A stretch of DNA of 64,000 nt from the NCBI GenBank assembly GCA_027382625.1, contig JAJKFJ010021679.1:62001-126000 (forward strand), given 5' to 3'. Under the pieces are notes generated by a model. That model was not told the DNA's origin. It did no database searches and worked only from the letters and a program-made list of their open reading frames with translations. Of this stretch, positions 47,050 to 59,687 are shown piece after piece (the first letter of the stretch is position 1; each line of letters starts with the position of its first letter). The position numbers and the translations under genes are program-made. Source of the DNA: Tetmemena sp. SeJ-2015. Lineage: Eukaryota; Ciliophora; Spirotrichea; Sporadotrichida; Oxytrichidae.

Positions 47050-49010
47050 ATGTACGATCACAGAATGCCTCTGAAAAATGAGCTGGTTAAATAAATGGAA
47101 GAGTTGATGGTTAAAAATGTTGAAAAATTAGATGATCATAAGAGACAATTCTATATTGGGGCAAAAACCTTTGTCAAAAAGAATTAGTAAGATATCTGCA
47201 AATCTTTTCATTCTTTCCATTTCCAAGTCAGTTACTTAAACTTGCATTAAAATAATTTTTGTATAAAAAGTATTTTCCAAAAAGCATGCAGATATATTAT
47301 TTTTCTATTTATTTAATTAAATAAAATGTAATATTAAATAAGTCTTATTAAACTTTTCTACTTTATCTCATATAATTTTGAAATAGTGATGATTTGCGTT
47401 TTTATAACTTGGCAGAATCCTAGTAATCTGAGGTGACTACAAAACTATTTCAAGCTTTTGACACTCTGGAGTCAACTGATGAACTTAAATAATAAATAGG
47501 CAGAGTTGTGCAAAGAAAATTGGACGACTTGAAGAAAGCTCACTTGAATGTGAACAAATGGGAACTCAATTACAACATCTTTGAGAATCTCGTTGATAGA
47601 AGGGCTCAGAATAATAGAGATCTATACAGAGTATAATTATAATGGTCATAGTTAAGCTCTTCTATAGGTATTCTTTCTGAAATACTTGAGTCCACATATG
47701 AGAGAGTTAGTGTGGAGAGGAATCTTGCAAGATGGGATTATAATGAGGGAGCATGAGTATAATGTAAAGAAAGAGCGAGCATACACAGTATCCAAGGATG
47801 ACATTTTCATACTTTAAAATTGCCAAGCTGTTTTGGTAAGTATTCGATTCTTCTTAAATGCTTTAGAGGTCGAACTTCCATCCCCTTGGAGATGAAAGCT
47901 ATGAATAATTGATGGTCTTCAAAAGTGTCATGATTTACATTCAAAGTTTTATATTAAAGGGTATATCTTTAAACTTAATTTTTGATTATTCTAGAATTTA
48001 TATATTGAATTCGATAATTAAATTCAAGCACACATGAGAAAGACAGTACTACCTGAGGCATACTACTATGTGCTAATTCCGATATTGTGCGTATTCCGAA
48101 ACTATCACACTAAAATGAGGGAAAAGTACCTAGTCTCTTTCTTCGTCTCATTCGTAGAAAACATCTATAACAAAGTGGTGCCCAGAATAAATGAAAGAGA
48201 TGAGAGGGAGTATGAAAAAATGACTCGAAATATGACTGAAGGGATCGTTGCAATTGCATCAATGGTAGACTAAGATTATAACTAAAATTTTAGTATTTAA
48301 TAAAGAAATGGGTAAGAGATTAAAGGACCTGTTAGACTTGGAGGATGATGACATTCACACATACTATATGGATTTAATGCTGAATGTCAGGAGAGGAGAG
48401 ATCACCCACATTCCCAACGCAGATTTAGTTAACCTTTCGAAGTAGCAAGTAATTTTTGGAGAGCTTCTGAGAGCTTTCGTAGAGAGAGCTTCAGTTGGGT
48501 TTATCTAGGTGAAAGCCACTATGGTGCTCTGGGATTCCTTGCTCATTAAATAAGTGAGAGACCCTTCTGACATGCTCACAGCTTACTCTAAATTATTAAT
48601 TGCTTTTGCCATAATTCTTCAGCATAACAAGATCGATGTAATGAGATGCAAGAACATTTTGCAACTTGTATCCATGTTCAAGGAAAAGGCGCCTCTCATG
48701 CACGAGTACGATTTCTTTGTGCTGCTTTTTAACTACTACAAAGATTTCATTTCAAATGAATTAGTAATTTGAAGATAAGGACTTGAGTGGGTACTTCGAT
48801 CCTCCTGAGGTTGGAGTGAATAGAACTAACTTCCCTCACATCTAAGACGTGATCTCAGAAGCCCTCAGAAAGAAACTAGAAAAAGAAGAGAAGGCTTTTA
48901 GAGAAAAGCAAAAGCAAGGAGCAGATGTGTTTGGACACCCCTGCCTCCAGGAACGCACCAAGGAGTAAGCTATTTTGCAAATAACATTACTTAATAGTAC
49001 GATGACATGA
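47050..49010 (+). CDS. Probable TBC-domain (Rab-GAP-like) protein, TBC1D19-type
   Basis: TBC proteins switch off Rab GTPases. ATG 47050 opens MYDHRMPLKNELVKQM. A frame break near 47209-47430 leads to EVTTKLFQAFDTLESTDELK and NVNKWELNYNIFENLVDRR. The TBC-like part begins KYLSPHMRELVWRGILQDGI (compare the PxLRxxxWRxxL opening). Later come HPLGDESYEQLMVFKSVM, EAYYYVLIPILCVFRNYHTK, FGELLRAFVERASVGFIQVK (where TBC domains carry a helix before the WD box), VLWDSLLIKQV and EYDFFVLLFNYYKDF. A GT-AG intron of 31 bp (47836-47866) and a 13-bp IES (48761-48773) are clear. TGA is at 49008-49010. The usual IxxDxxR and YxQ arginine/glutamine fingers were not seen, so activity is doubtful. The family call is moderate. 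Confidence 0.5.
48761..48773. other. Tiny IES, 13 bp, pointer TGAA
   Basis: TGAA at 48757-48760 and 48770-48773. Unexcised, the frame stops at TGA; excised, it reads YYKDFISNE-DKDLSGYFDPPE. Confidence 0.78.
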
Positions 49011-49582
49011 TGAGGTACTCCCAATATTTTAATTATTATAGGATTGAATTTTTTAAATGAGTGAATTAATTTGTAAAATCGATACAATAAATTAAAAGCA
49101 CAGACAGTACTTATGCGATAAATAAGACATACACTTTTAAAAAATTTTAGAAAGTATTTGCTTTTATAAAATTTTTTTATTTTATATAATATAAATATTT
49201 TAAGAGTATTCGCAAAAAATTTATTTTCTTTAAATGCTCATTTTTTTATTAAAATAACTCTATATTAAAATTGAGATGAAGATATGAAGAAAAGAAAAAT
49301 AAAAATTATTAATACTTTTTGAGATTAAGCTTTTAAGAATCATCGCCCTATTAATTACCTTCAGTGACCCATTCTATATTTATTTTTAATTTATTTTTAC
49401 CATAAATCTGACTTGAGAATTAGGTGTCTATTTGTTATCATCGAATTATCAATAGGTTTTTGAGAAATTTTGCTTCGTATATTTTTGGATTTTATCTTCT
49501 TGTCAGCGATTAGGAAGGAACTAAGCAGTGGCATTTTCCATTGAAGCGAAAAATAATAACTAATTAATTAAATATATATCTC
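49011..49582. other. AT-rich, no gene seen
   Basis: Very AT-rich sequence after the TBC-like gene. A short patch around 49460-49560 has slightly higher GC and might hold part of the coding island that follows, but I cannot assign a frame. Confidence 0.4.
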
Positions 49583-49777
49583 ATCAATGACGATTTTTTA
49601 TTAAATTCTGCACCATATTCTGCTGGTTTGGGCAGCAACTACTCCGGACAGAGACCTGGAAGAATGGGTCACGTTATAGAGGATGATGAAACTATAAAAC
49701 AACTCGCCAGCAGATTAATTGGCAAAGCAACTATCAATGAAATATAGAAGGATATGCTCAACAATTACCAAATTTGA
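49583..49777 (+). CDS. Isolated coding island, C-terminal fragment of an unknown protein
   Basis: A short plus-strand frame stands out from its AT-rich surroundings: LNSAPYSAGLGSNYSGQRPG, RMGHVIEDDETIKQLASRLI, GKATINEIQKDMLNNYQI, then TGA at 49775-49777. Composition is that of a real protein. No ATG precedes it in frame nearby, so it looks like the last coding block of a gene whose earlier blocks lie elsewhere, or a relic. I do not recognise the protein. Confidence 0.4.
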
Positions 49778-51670
49778 CATAAATTACTTGAATTTATATA
49801 TAATTTGACATTATTTCTTAAATTCATATCCTAACACTATTTTTTCTTAAGAAAATTTAATTCAAATATTAAACTTTTCTAAAATAATTTTCTTTATTAT
49901 ATTTATTAAAATAAAAAATTTATTAAATAATTGTTAATGATTATTTTTTAAAAAAAATGAATATTTTTATTAATTTTCGAATGAATATCATTCGTCTTCA
50001 TATTTTTAATTTAAAATAATTTCTTTATAATAAAATTAAAATTATTTAGAAAGACTGTAAGTAATTTTGAAGATAAAGAAAATAAATAAATTATCTAATA
50101 GTAGTAAAATCGGTTTTAAAGTTTCTTAATTAATATTACTTCTTCTTTTGAGTAATCAGCATTTTAATTAACTCACTTGCCACTATTCTTTAATTTTCTG
50201 TGATCCACTATTCTAGTAATATTATTTTTAAATTTTTATTTTTCTATCTCATAAATTCCTGATTTGAAGAGAATTAGGTAGTCTCTAGCTGTTTTAAATA
50301 TCAATCAATAATTGGATTTTATAAAATCTTACTGTTTATGATGAATTTTGTTTGTTGAATAAACATTTCCTTCTCTAGAGAATTTGTTCAACATTAACTC
50401 TAAATGCAGTAAGTACCTTCTTCAATGAAACTTTCTTGACTATTCTTTGAACTTCTAAATTACCCTTTATTTTAGTTAAAACCATATCTGACATCTCAAA
50501 TTTTTAGATTTGATATGAATCTTAGATTTATAAAATAATTGTTTAATTGAATTTAATCTATAAAAATATATAATAGTGGCCAAAGATGTAAATCATCCGC
50601 TGAGCTGTTCACTCAGGGATTCCCAAAGACTGCGCCTGAATCTTTTGCTGTACAATCCTAGAACACCATTATCAATTAAATTTATTTTTATGATGTATAA
50701 TTTAGCTGCTGTTCTGAATTATAAATTTAGTTATTTATACAAGAATTAGTCAAGAAAATTATACAGTCGTCTTCCTATAATTATATTAAAAATTAATATC
50801 GTATTTATTATAAATTTAATTAAATATTTAAAAAAAATCTTTAATTTACCTGCTCGCTTAAATCAAATGTGCTATAGAGTTTCAAAATGTCACAAGGTTT
50901 AATTTTCTATGATAATTACTTATATTTATTTTATTCTAAAATAAAATTTTGTGAATACATAAAATCTTCATATAAATATAAATTGCTAATCCTTTTGTAA
51001 AAATTTTTATTTCTAATTTGTATAAATTGAATTAATTTACTGGCCAAACTTTAGAGTATTTTTAAGCTATAGAACAATTTTTCTAAATGAAGCTAGAATA
51101 TATAAATAATAATTAAAATATCACAATTTAGAGAATCTCATTATTTATTTATTTTTGAACAGAATATAAATGTTAAGAATTTTCTCTTGCTTTGCTCATA
51201 TGAAATAAAAATTATTCAATTTAATTGAAGAGTGTAGTATTATTTGAAATATTTGAAATCTGTGTAAAAATATATATTCAAGATCTATAATACATATAAA
51301 TAAAAGTGGAAACAGATGTAACAAAAAATTCTTATAGATAAAGAAAACAAAGACTTAAACATAAAGAGAGAATCTATTTCCAGAACACAAGCCTAGTCTG
51401 ATTTATATAAATACATTATTTAATATTTTTAGAATTTAATAAGATTTTATAAATTTTGGAAAACTAAATTTTCACATTTTATTTACTATAAATATATTTG
51501 AATTTATAATTATTTTAATTTGATTTATCAAAGAAAAATAGTTAGATAGACATACTCTTTCTACATATATTTAAGTTTTTATTAAAGCTAATAACTTAAC
51601 TAAATGTAATCAATTTTGCTTGGAAAATAATTTATAATTAATTTTATACTTTGTGAATATTATTTTCCAA
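49778..51670. other. Long AT-rich noncoding stretch
   Basis: Nearly 1.9 kb of very AT-rich sequence with homopolymer-like runs and no frame of normal composition on either strand. No transposon ORF, tRNA or clear tandem repeat was seen. It is probably germline-limited or intergenic DNA. Confidence 0.5.
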
Positions 51671-54600
51671 ATGGGTCTAAAAAGCAAATTCCCCAACTAA
51701 GCCTCTCGCACTCTTCCTCTGCGAGAACAGATTTAGAGTTAAATTCAAGTAGACTTGGTCAAAGAAAGTAGTTTATATTTAAGTTATCTGAAGTGAATGA
51801 GCTTGATGACCTGAATAAATACCTGGAAAATGAACTCATTTTTATTTTACTCAATGACAGTCAAGTTAAAATTGATTGGGATGATTAAAAATATTTACTA
51901 AATGTTAACTAAAAATTAAAGATATTATTTGCATGAAATATAATGATCAGATGAGATTAAATCAAATTAGCAACAAGCCAAATGACTTTGAAAATTCTAT
52001 GACTCTCAAGCAAGCTGACTCAACCAGCAAAAGCGATCTCAAAAGCTTCAAATATAACTAAAATGAGGAAGATAATGACAACGATTTAGAGGCCTCTGGC
52101 TACCCATTCATGAATATTTAAACTACAAGACGCTAAAAATTAATTCAAGATTGCTTTATTATTATATAAATAGCGAAGGAAGACCACAACAAATCTAAGC
52201 AACTCTTTATTTATATACTTTTGGTCAGAAAAGTTCCATTTTAACCAAACAAGAAATTATGGATAAGTTCAACTCAGAATTGGGTCGCCTCTTCAAAGAC
52301 CCTTTCAACAATGAAGACTTTTTGATATCAGACAGCCACGTGACTTTTAATTTTGGGACATTTATTTCCTCATTTATGAGTCATTTTACCTTCTTCTTCT
52401 TGCTGGGACCATTTGCATTTATAGTGCTTAGACCTTTTTATAATACTATGTATCTCAAAAATATGGGTTTCTACCTTTTTAAATTTATTGCAAATGAGAA
52501 GTAAAAAATTGAATTCTACGGTTTGACTTGGACGTATGCTGCTAAAATTTATCTATATTTTTAAAAGCTCAGATAGTTCATTGGGCTTTTCTGAAATTGG
52601 TTTTAGTGCTTTACTATTACCTGGGAGACCAAAACATATTAGATCCTATTGAAACTTATATGGCTATATTAGTGACCTTACTGCGGTGTCTGATCATTTC
52701 TATCCGTTATGCCACCACCTCAAAATCAAGATTGGAATAATAAAGCCAAAACTTTTTACATTAAACAATTATAAATAAGTATAAATATGTAATTTTTACG
52801 TTTGAAGATAACCAAAAAGAGTTTATGGGGTCTGGATGGAGAGATGTCATCCCAGACGTCTTAGATACCGAAATTAAATGGAGCATGATTCGAAACGAAG
52901 TTGAGAATTCCCTCTTTATCATGAAGTTCTTAAATAAAATGAGTCCTTCTTACAGAGACCGTCTATTAGATTGCTGTTTAAATTTATTAAAGATTATTCA
53001 TACTATAAGAAAAACAAATACGTGTTCAAAGAAGACCAAGATATGATCAACTTTTACCGTAAGGAGATGAAAAAATTCTATAACAACTAAACACTCAGAG
53101 CAAGCTCAAAGAATAGCATTATCATAGATTTAAAAATGAAAATTGAAGATAGATTAAATTAATTAGATTGAGTATTTTAAGATTAGGTATGAAAATTATT
53201 AAGCTTAATATACAAGTTTAACTATATTCTTAATCGAACTTTTAAATTTAATTTTTGCATGAAAATGTTATACTCTCAGAAAATATTAAATTGATATTTA
53301 GGTGTAACCTACTGGGCCTAATGAAAGTTATATTTTTAAGTTTTGGTGGAAATTAGTCATTCGCTTTAAAAGGAGCTGTAGACCCTAGCGAATATTTTGA
53401 GCCAACTCATGATGATCTCAGATATTTGTTTCCTGGCAGACTAATTTTTAGAGAAACGATTTTGATATCGAAGCATCATGCCAAAAAGTTATCAACATTT
53501 AAAATGCTGATGCTTAGCGCTATACACGCTCTAATCAATAATGTCATTTACAAATATTAAAAATCCCATTTTTCGTGAATCTATCTAACTCATCAAAAGA
53601 CGCAACAGATAGTGCTTATAGTTATGATAAATACTCTTAACCAACATTTTGGGCCTACACTTTTTGCAATTTCTGCATCAACTTTACCTTTTTCAATGTG
53701 AACTTGTCCTTCATAGAGATTAAAGTAACATAATAAAAAATGTTTATGTAATAAGATAGGAGTGATCGATATGAAGCGTAAGAAGTTCATGATGAAGGCT
53801 CTTGAGGTTATGCTAGAACCTAATAGAAGCAAAGTGAGCAACATCTTTAGAATTCTTCATATCAACTTATCTTTATTAGTAATTATAGAGTCATTTTTAT
53901 TCTTCCTCTTTTCAACTACTTCGACCCTTAAACACTAATGTCCTGGATAGACCTGAGGATGATGGCTCTTGATGTGGGCAGAAGATTCCTTATCAGAATT
54001 GAACTATATTCGGCCCTCTATTTGATCACTTATGGGAGTTTAGCCACAATCTACCTTTTCTGGTACTTTTCTATATTACAAATTGAATTCTCTAAGAGTT
54101 TGGTTGCAGTCGGGGCTTACGAAATCATCAATTTAAAATGGTATTTATTTAATAGCAATTTCACCTTTTTCTTCTACAGTATGTTCCACATCTTTATAAA
54201 ATTTCATTTAATAAACTTAATTAATCGGAGCTCAAATTAATCAACTCAGTGCCTAATAATTGCTCAGAATAACTGAGCTTAGAAATATTTCAGAGAGGTT
54301 GAACGTTAGCTGCGCTTAATTTATAGACAAGTCTCGGGATTCAAACATTCTAATAAACAAAACTTTTAAAGATGCTATCATGTATTTCGAGTTAACCATA
54401 TATAAAGATAAGAAATAAGTCTTTTTATCTATAATTAGGGAAGACATGAAATCAAATAAAGAGAGTATAAAATTTATAATTCATAAAAATAAAATAATAA
54501 TTTGAGTTACTATTTCAAGATTTCGGACCTGAAAAATATAGAATAACCTTAGAGAAGCAAGCAGATGTATTGGAAATTATTTAAGATAGGCTAGAAAAAG

Positions 54601-54671
54601 AAATGGAGCACAATTAAGTTTCTATAATGGGAGTTCCTCTCAATTATACAGTGCTCGCTACAATATATTGA
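51671..54671 (+). CDS. Multi-pass membrane protein, tandem family copy 1
   Basis: Unknown family with three tandem copies in this window. ATG 51671 opens MGLKSKFPNQASARTDLELN after removal of a 14-bp IES. A soluble N-terminal region (QFIFKLSEVNELDDLNKYLE) and Asp/Ser-rich linker follow. The shared membrane core starts FKDPFNNEDFLISDSHVTFN, then HFTFFFLLGPFAFIVLRPFY (first helix with family motif LGPF). Next are IKWSMIRNEVENSLFIMKFL, LRYLFPGRLIFRETILISKH and DLRMMALDVGRRFLIRIELY followed by a helix. The end is EKEMEHNQVSIMGVPLNYTV with TGA at 54669-54671. Several IES or intron breaks were not resolved. I do not recognise it outside this array; a transporter or channel-like role is only a guess. 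Confidence 0.6.
51707..51720. other. Tiny IES, 14 bp, pointer CCTCT
   Basis: CCTCT at 51702-51706 and 51716-51720. Excision joins MGLKSKFPNQAS to ARTDLELNSSRLGQ, which fixes the frame of membrane-protein copy 1. Confidence 0.7.
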
Positions 54672-55393
54672 TCAAATTTAGTTTATTTCGCATTCGTAAA
54701 ATGGAGATAAAATTACTTTAAATGGTCTATATTTAAAGAGAATTTAAGCATCTCATTTCTTTTTCAAAGTAAAGTAAAGTAGAATTTTAGGAATGGAATT
54801 AATAATCAATTTCAAAACCAGCACTTATTACAGTCTAGTTAAGAAACCGAAATTACTATCCTATGTAAGATTTCTTTTTTAAATAAAAATTTTTTAATTA
54901 TAAAATGAGTTTTTATGAATTAATCTTTAATACTCTGGCTTCTTGTCTTTGATAGCAGCGATGATAAATTTATATTTATTTATAATTTTAAATCAAAAGA
55001 CGGGTATTCTAAGCTTCTGACCTTGTAAAACTTAATATAGATAACCTGTTATGGATTTCATTTTCCTATATAAGAATTGTCATTTTATTAAAACCTGTTT
55101 CTCTTTAAGAAATTTTATTTGCATATAAAATATACCAATAAGCTTCTTCACCTTCTCTAAGATTATAGGAATTTTTTATTTTAGAGAAGGCTCGTATAAA
55201 AAATAGCTTATTATAAAAAAACTAAATTTTGCATCATTCAATTAATTTTTACTTATCTTTTAAAATTGATAGCAAAGAATTTATTTGTGACTGTGATTAA
55301 AATTCTAAGAAGAAGAGCTCTGTTTAAAATATTTTTTATTAAAGAAAAAATATCATACCCAACTAATCGTATAACATTTTGCTAAAAGTAGAA
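54672..55393. other. Intergenic, AT-rich
   Basis: Spacer between membrane-protein copies 1 and 2; no coding frame of normal composition seen. Confidence 0.45.
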
Positions 55394-57843
55394 ATGAAAG
55401 AGAGTTAAGTTAATAACAGAGATGGATAGAAAAGCGCATCTTTCCTCATAAATTAAGTTACATCTAAGAAGAAAGATAACTGAGCTACTTCCTATATGCT
55501 CAATGATAAAAATATCATCTCATAGTAACAAATCACAAAATAAATTTTGGATGGAGATGCTCCTGAAAACAGTTCTTTTAACCAAGGCTTACAGACAGCA
55601 TTTTATTTATTGCAAAAGTTTTATTTAATTAATCTAACTACTACAAGGAAGAATAAAAGTTTTCAGGAAGTAATCATATAGAGATAGAAAACTAAGCAGA
55701 TTTTCAATCCAGCTAAAACCTTAATCAAGAAGAAGCGGTTCAAAATATCATGCAAGAAATAGAATGCATTAACAAACAAAAAACAGATTGCTTTTACAAT
55801 TAAGTTTGAAAGGAAGTTTTTGAAATTCAGAATGCTTATCTTTTTTTAAAAAATAATTTCTTATCCAAAGAGTAGGAGCGAAATAGAGCCAGATAAATCC
55901 AAAAAACTAAATACCTCTTAGAAAAATCTTCAAGACTCTGAAATAAATAAGATACATGCTGCTGTTATATCAATTTTTTTCTTCTATTGAAAAGAAGCTT
56001 AAGCGCACCTAGTAGCTTGTAAATTTAATGACGAAGCTTTCTTCAGTCATAAATGTAATGTGCGACGATCCCTTTAATAAATTAGATATGAAAATTCAAG
56101 ATAGCTATACAGAATTCAAGTTCCTCTACTTTATGAAGTTCTTCGCCTATCATACACTTTACTTTTTCTTTTTGGGGCCATTTGCTTACCCTGTACTAAG
56201 GTTCTTTACTACTTATTTTATGTTTATATACTCATGAGATGCTAGTGAATGTTGGCTTCTATGGTATAAATACAAACTTCATAGTACAGGTAACATTAAG
56301 ATATTTTATTTTAAAACAGTTTGGCTGTGCTTTATGGTTCCCTTAGCTCTTTACATAAATGAGTCTAATTCAGGAAATGTAGTTTGCACTGAGCAAAGTA
56401 ATACTGAAATAAAAAAGGATGAGTGTGACTAGCGATTCTTAATGGAAACCTATCTGATTAGCGCTGTCATTACTATATTTATGAGAATATTGATTATCTG
56501 CGTGAGGTATGCAACTTCCTTGGAATCTAATTTGAGAAACTAGGAGTCTAAAATACTCAACTGGGATCAACTACATAATGAGTACATCACAGGATCTAGT
56601 AAAAATAAATTAATTTTTCCTCACTTTAAATTAGATCTTGGATGTATATTAAACCAGACCAAGTTGATCGAGAAATTAAAGACAGCATGATTAGGAATGA
56701 AGTAGCATATTTTTATTGCGTTTAAGAAGTCGAGAACGTATTCTTCAAGTTAAAGATTTTGTAAAAAGTTAATGACGAGTATAAGAATAGGCTCTTGGAC
56801 TTTGATTTTGTGAAAGAGCAAAAGTATGATCCTAAATAGGAAAGAGAGAACTTTATGATCTTCGTTAAGTCAGTAAGAAAGGGCCTCACAGAGAGATAGT
56901 TCCTGAGTGGTAATGTAGAATCTGGCACCAAATTTTCATCCTCAAAGTATCAAGATAAACTTAACAGCTCAAAAATTTTATAAGAGTAAAAATTATTTAA
57001 TTAGTTTATTCACATCTCTTTTATTTCTCGTATTTGGAGACTCCCACTGTTTATAATTTTATTTATACTAAAGAGGACCTAATGACATACTATCCTGGCA
57101 GATAATATCTAAGAGAAATGTTCATGAATGCTAGGCACATAGTTTCAGCTGACTAGCCCTTATATTTGTGGATATTTGCAATTGCACATGGGATAATTAA
57201 TAACTGCTTTATGATTATTTAATTCCTCTCTTTACGGAAATTGTAGTGGACTTATCACAGGAAAAGGAGTTGTACTACTCTAAATATAGCAAGCCAATCT
57301 ACTATATATATTCTCTCCCACTTGCTTTGATCAATGTTTTGATAAAAAGCAAATTAAATTTATATAGTTTGGATTTTCCATACCAACTTGCAATTTTTAC
57401 ATATGGCCTTGGTTAAAAATAAATTAAGTTGACATGAAGAGAAAATACATTTTGATGAAGTTTAGTGAATCTATGCTAATTGCGAACAGATTTAGAGTCA
57501 AAGAACTATATTTAGGACCTTTTTTTTATTAAAATTTTTTAAAAACCTTCCCTTATCAACTACTTTTTAAATTTACGATAAATAATAGTTTCAAAATTTA
57601 ATAAATCCCTTTTTAAATAAAATATACTTTGACCCAAGAACTTTGTAAAGTTGGGTGGATATAAAAGTAATGTTCTTAGACATGGGACAGAGGTTTTTCA
57701 TTAGGCTGGAAAACTACGCTCGCTTCTTCTTAGTTATATATGCTCTAATTGGTGCTTTGTGGGTTGGATGGTTTTTCGACTTATTCACTGAGTATGAAAT
57801 AGAAACTTTTTTAATTTTGGGTTTTTTTTTTTTTTTTTTCTAA
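55394..57843 (+). CDS. Multi-pass membrane protein, tandem family copy 2, 3' end lost in poor sequence
   Basis: Second copy. Likely start is ATG 55394 (MKESQVNNRDGQKSASFLIN). The core reads CDDPFNKLDMKIQDSYTEFK, then FFAYHTLYFFFLGPFAYPVL, matching copies 1 and 3. Later blocks are LISAVITIFMRILIICVRYA, PDQVDREIKDSMIRNEV, VENVFFKLKILQKVNDEYKN, YYPGRQYLREMFMNARHIVS and VMFLDMGQRFFIRLENYARF followed by the next helix (FFLVIYALIGALWVGWFFDL). After about 57,820 the frame dissolves into homopolymer-rich sequence, so the C-terminal part corresponding to copy 3 positions 63,400-63,997 is missing or unreadable. Confidence 0.6.
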
Positions 57844-58560
57844 TTTGGGGGCTTTTTTAAAATTTTAAAATTAAAAACCTTTTTTTTTTTCCAATTTAAA
57901 ATTGGAAAATTTAAATAAAATTTTTAAAAAATTCAAAAACAAAAAAAAAATTAAAATTAAAAAGAAACCTTATTTTAAAAAAATTGGTTTTTTTTTGAAA
58001 ATTTTTTTTGGGGTTTAGATGCTTCAAATTTTTTTTGAAAAAAGGGGCCAATTTTTTTTTAAAATTTTAAATTTTAATTTTAAAGGCAAAAAGGCCAAAG
58101 TTTGTTTTTTTTTTTTTGGCTTTTTTAAATTGGGGGCCCTTTATTTAAATTTTTAAACTATTTTTCTTTAAAAATTGTGAAAACAAGTTTTTTTGGAAAG
58201 AAAAAACCCCCCCAAAAAACTTTTCTAAGAAATTAAAGTTTAAAGAAAACCTAAGAAAGGGGTTTTTTGGGAAAAAGGAATTTGGCCCGGGGGGTTTTTT
58301 AAATGGAAGGGGGAAAAAATTTCAAAAATTCCGTTTTTCAAAAAACGCCAAAGGAGGCTTCCCAAAAAATTTAAAATTTAAATTTTTTTTAAATTATTTT
58401 TAAATATAAAATTTCTTAACTTTAAAAGGGGAAAAAAAGGAAAGGGAAAACCAAAAACCATCAAAAATTTTTTTGAATCCTCCATTTTAACCATAGAAAA
58501 AATAATTAAAGAGTTGGGTTTAAACCCCTTTTTTAAATTTTTAATTTTTAAAAATTTTCT
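57815..58560. other. Homopolymer-inflated stretch, probable base-calling or assembly artefact
   Basis: About 750 bp made of runs of T, A, G and C of 4 to 18 bases with smeared word boundaries (for example 18 consecutive T near 57,823-57,840, and a C run next to A runs near 58,206). It starts inside a conserved coding block of membrane-protein copy 2 and ends abruptly in normal-looking sequence. This texture is typical of low-quality trace ends and unlike any other part of the window. Confidence 0.7.
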
Positions 58561-59400
58561 TTTCCATTCATCCATAATAAATGCAATAAGAACATCTGCG
58601 GTTACTTTGGCTTTTGCAATGCTCAATTTCAAATTTAAGTTTATATCTTGATTTGTTTAAAAATCAGCAATTTTCCCCCTTTCTCTCTATAAGCAATTTT
58701 CTCTTAAGATTTTTTTATTCCGCTATTTCAGCATTTACTTTGCATTTAAGATAAAAATTTTTTTGCGAAAACCTTTTATATTTTATTTAACTTTAAAGAC
58801 ATAAAAGCTAATATAGAGTCATTAATTCAAAAGAAGGTTTATTATGAGTAAAATAATGATAAGAATAATTTAATTTAAATTTGTTAAATTAAATTATTTT
58901 ATTGGGATTAAAATTTTAAGGGAAGTAAAAAAAAATTAAAAAATTTAAAAAACAAATTTTTTGTCTTTTCTTTAAAATAGCCCATGCGAAAGGAATACTC
59001 CAACTACTTTCAATAACTCTAATTGTAAGAAATGCAAGATTGTTTAAAAACTAGACAGGAAGTTTGAGTGGAATATGGTTTGGACTGTTGATTAAGAACT
59101 CAGTTCTCTGGAGAATAAACTTTGACTATTTTTATTAAAAGGAAGACGCAGACTTATATCTTTTGATTGTGATCGGATCATAGCATTTCTAGGAGTTGCT
59201 TGTGGAACTGTTTCCTTGTGTGCTACACAAAAGTGAACAAGATTTCTGATATTTTTGGTAATCAATATCTTAGATTGTAAAATACTTTAGAATGCAATTC
59301 TTAGCTTTGTGACTTTCATATTATTGTTCTGCTTTGCTATGTTACTGCAATTGTATTCTTGTAACTTCTATTTTGGGTTTTTTTTAAAATTATTAAATCA
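58561..59400. other. Region with uncertain coding potential
   Basis: Short plausible frames occur on the plus strand (CNKNICGYFGFCNAQFQI at 58,580-58,640; KEDADLYLLIVIGSQHFQEL near 59,130-59,220, ending TGA). A minus-strand frame (KLSIAKAKVTADVLIAFIMD) competes over 58,560-58,632. None connects convincingly to membrane-protein copy 2. Because it adjoins the poor-quality stretch, it may come from a misjoined read. Confidence 0.3.
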
Positions 59401-59687
59401 AGATGATTAAATATAAAATAATTTGTACTTAAATTAACAAAACAGCTTCATAGATTTCACTTTTAAAAATAAAAAATAAAGTTTCTTTAGTGATTTATTA
59501 TAACAAAAAACAATATATTTTTTATTTGCTCTCATATTTTACAAAAGGTACTTTTATATAACGTTAAAACCTCCTCTTAAGTATATTTTTTTTTAGACTA
59601 CAATTTCTTTTGCAAAAAATTTAATATAAGAACTAAAAATTATTTATATAATTTTTACAGTAATTGAGCAATACATTACCTTAGAAA

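Noticed and set aside
57960..58280. C-run/A-run and G-run/T-run words resembling hypotrich C4A4/G4T4 telomere repeats.
   Set aside because: They are irregular, lie within the homopolymer-inflated artefact and lack periodic 8-base units.
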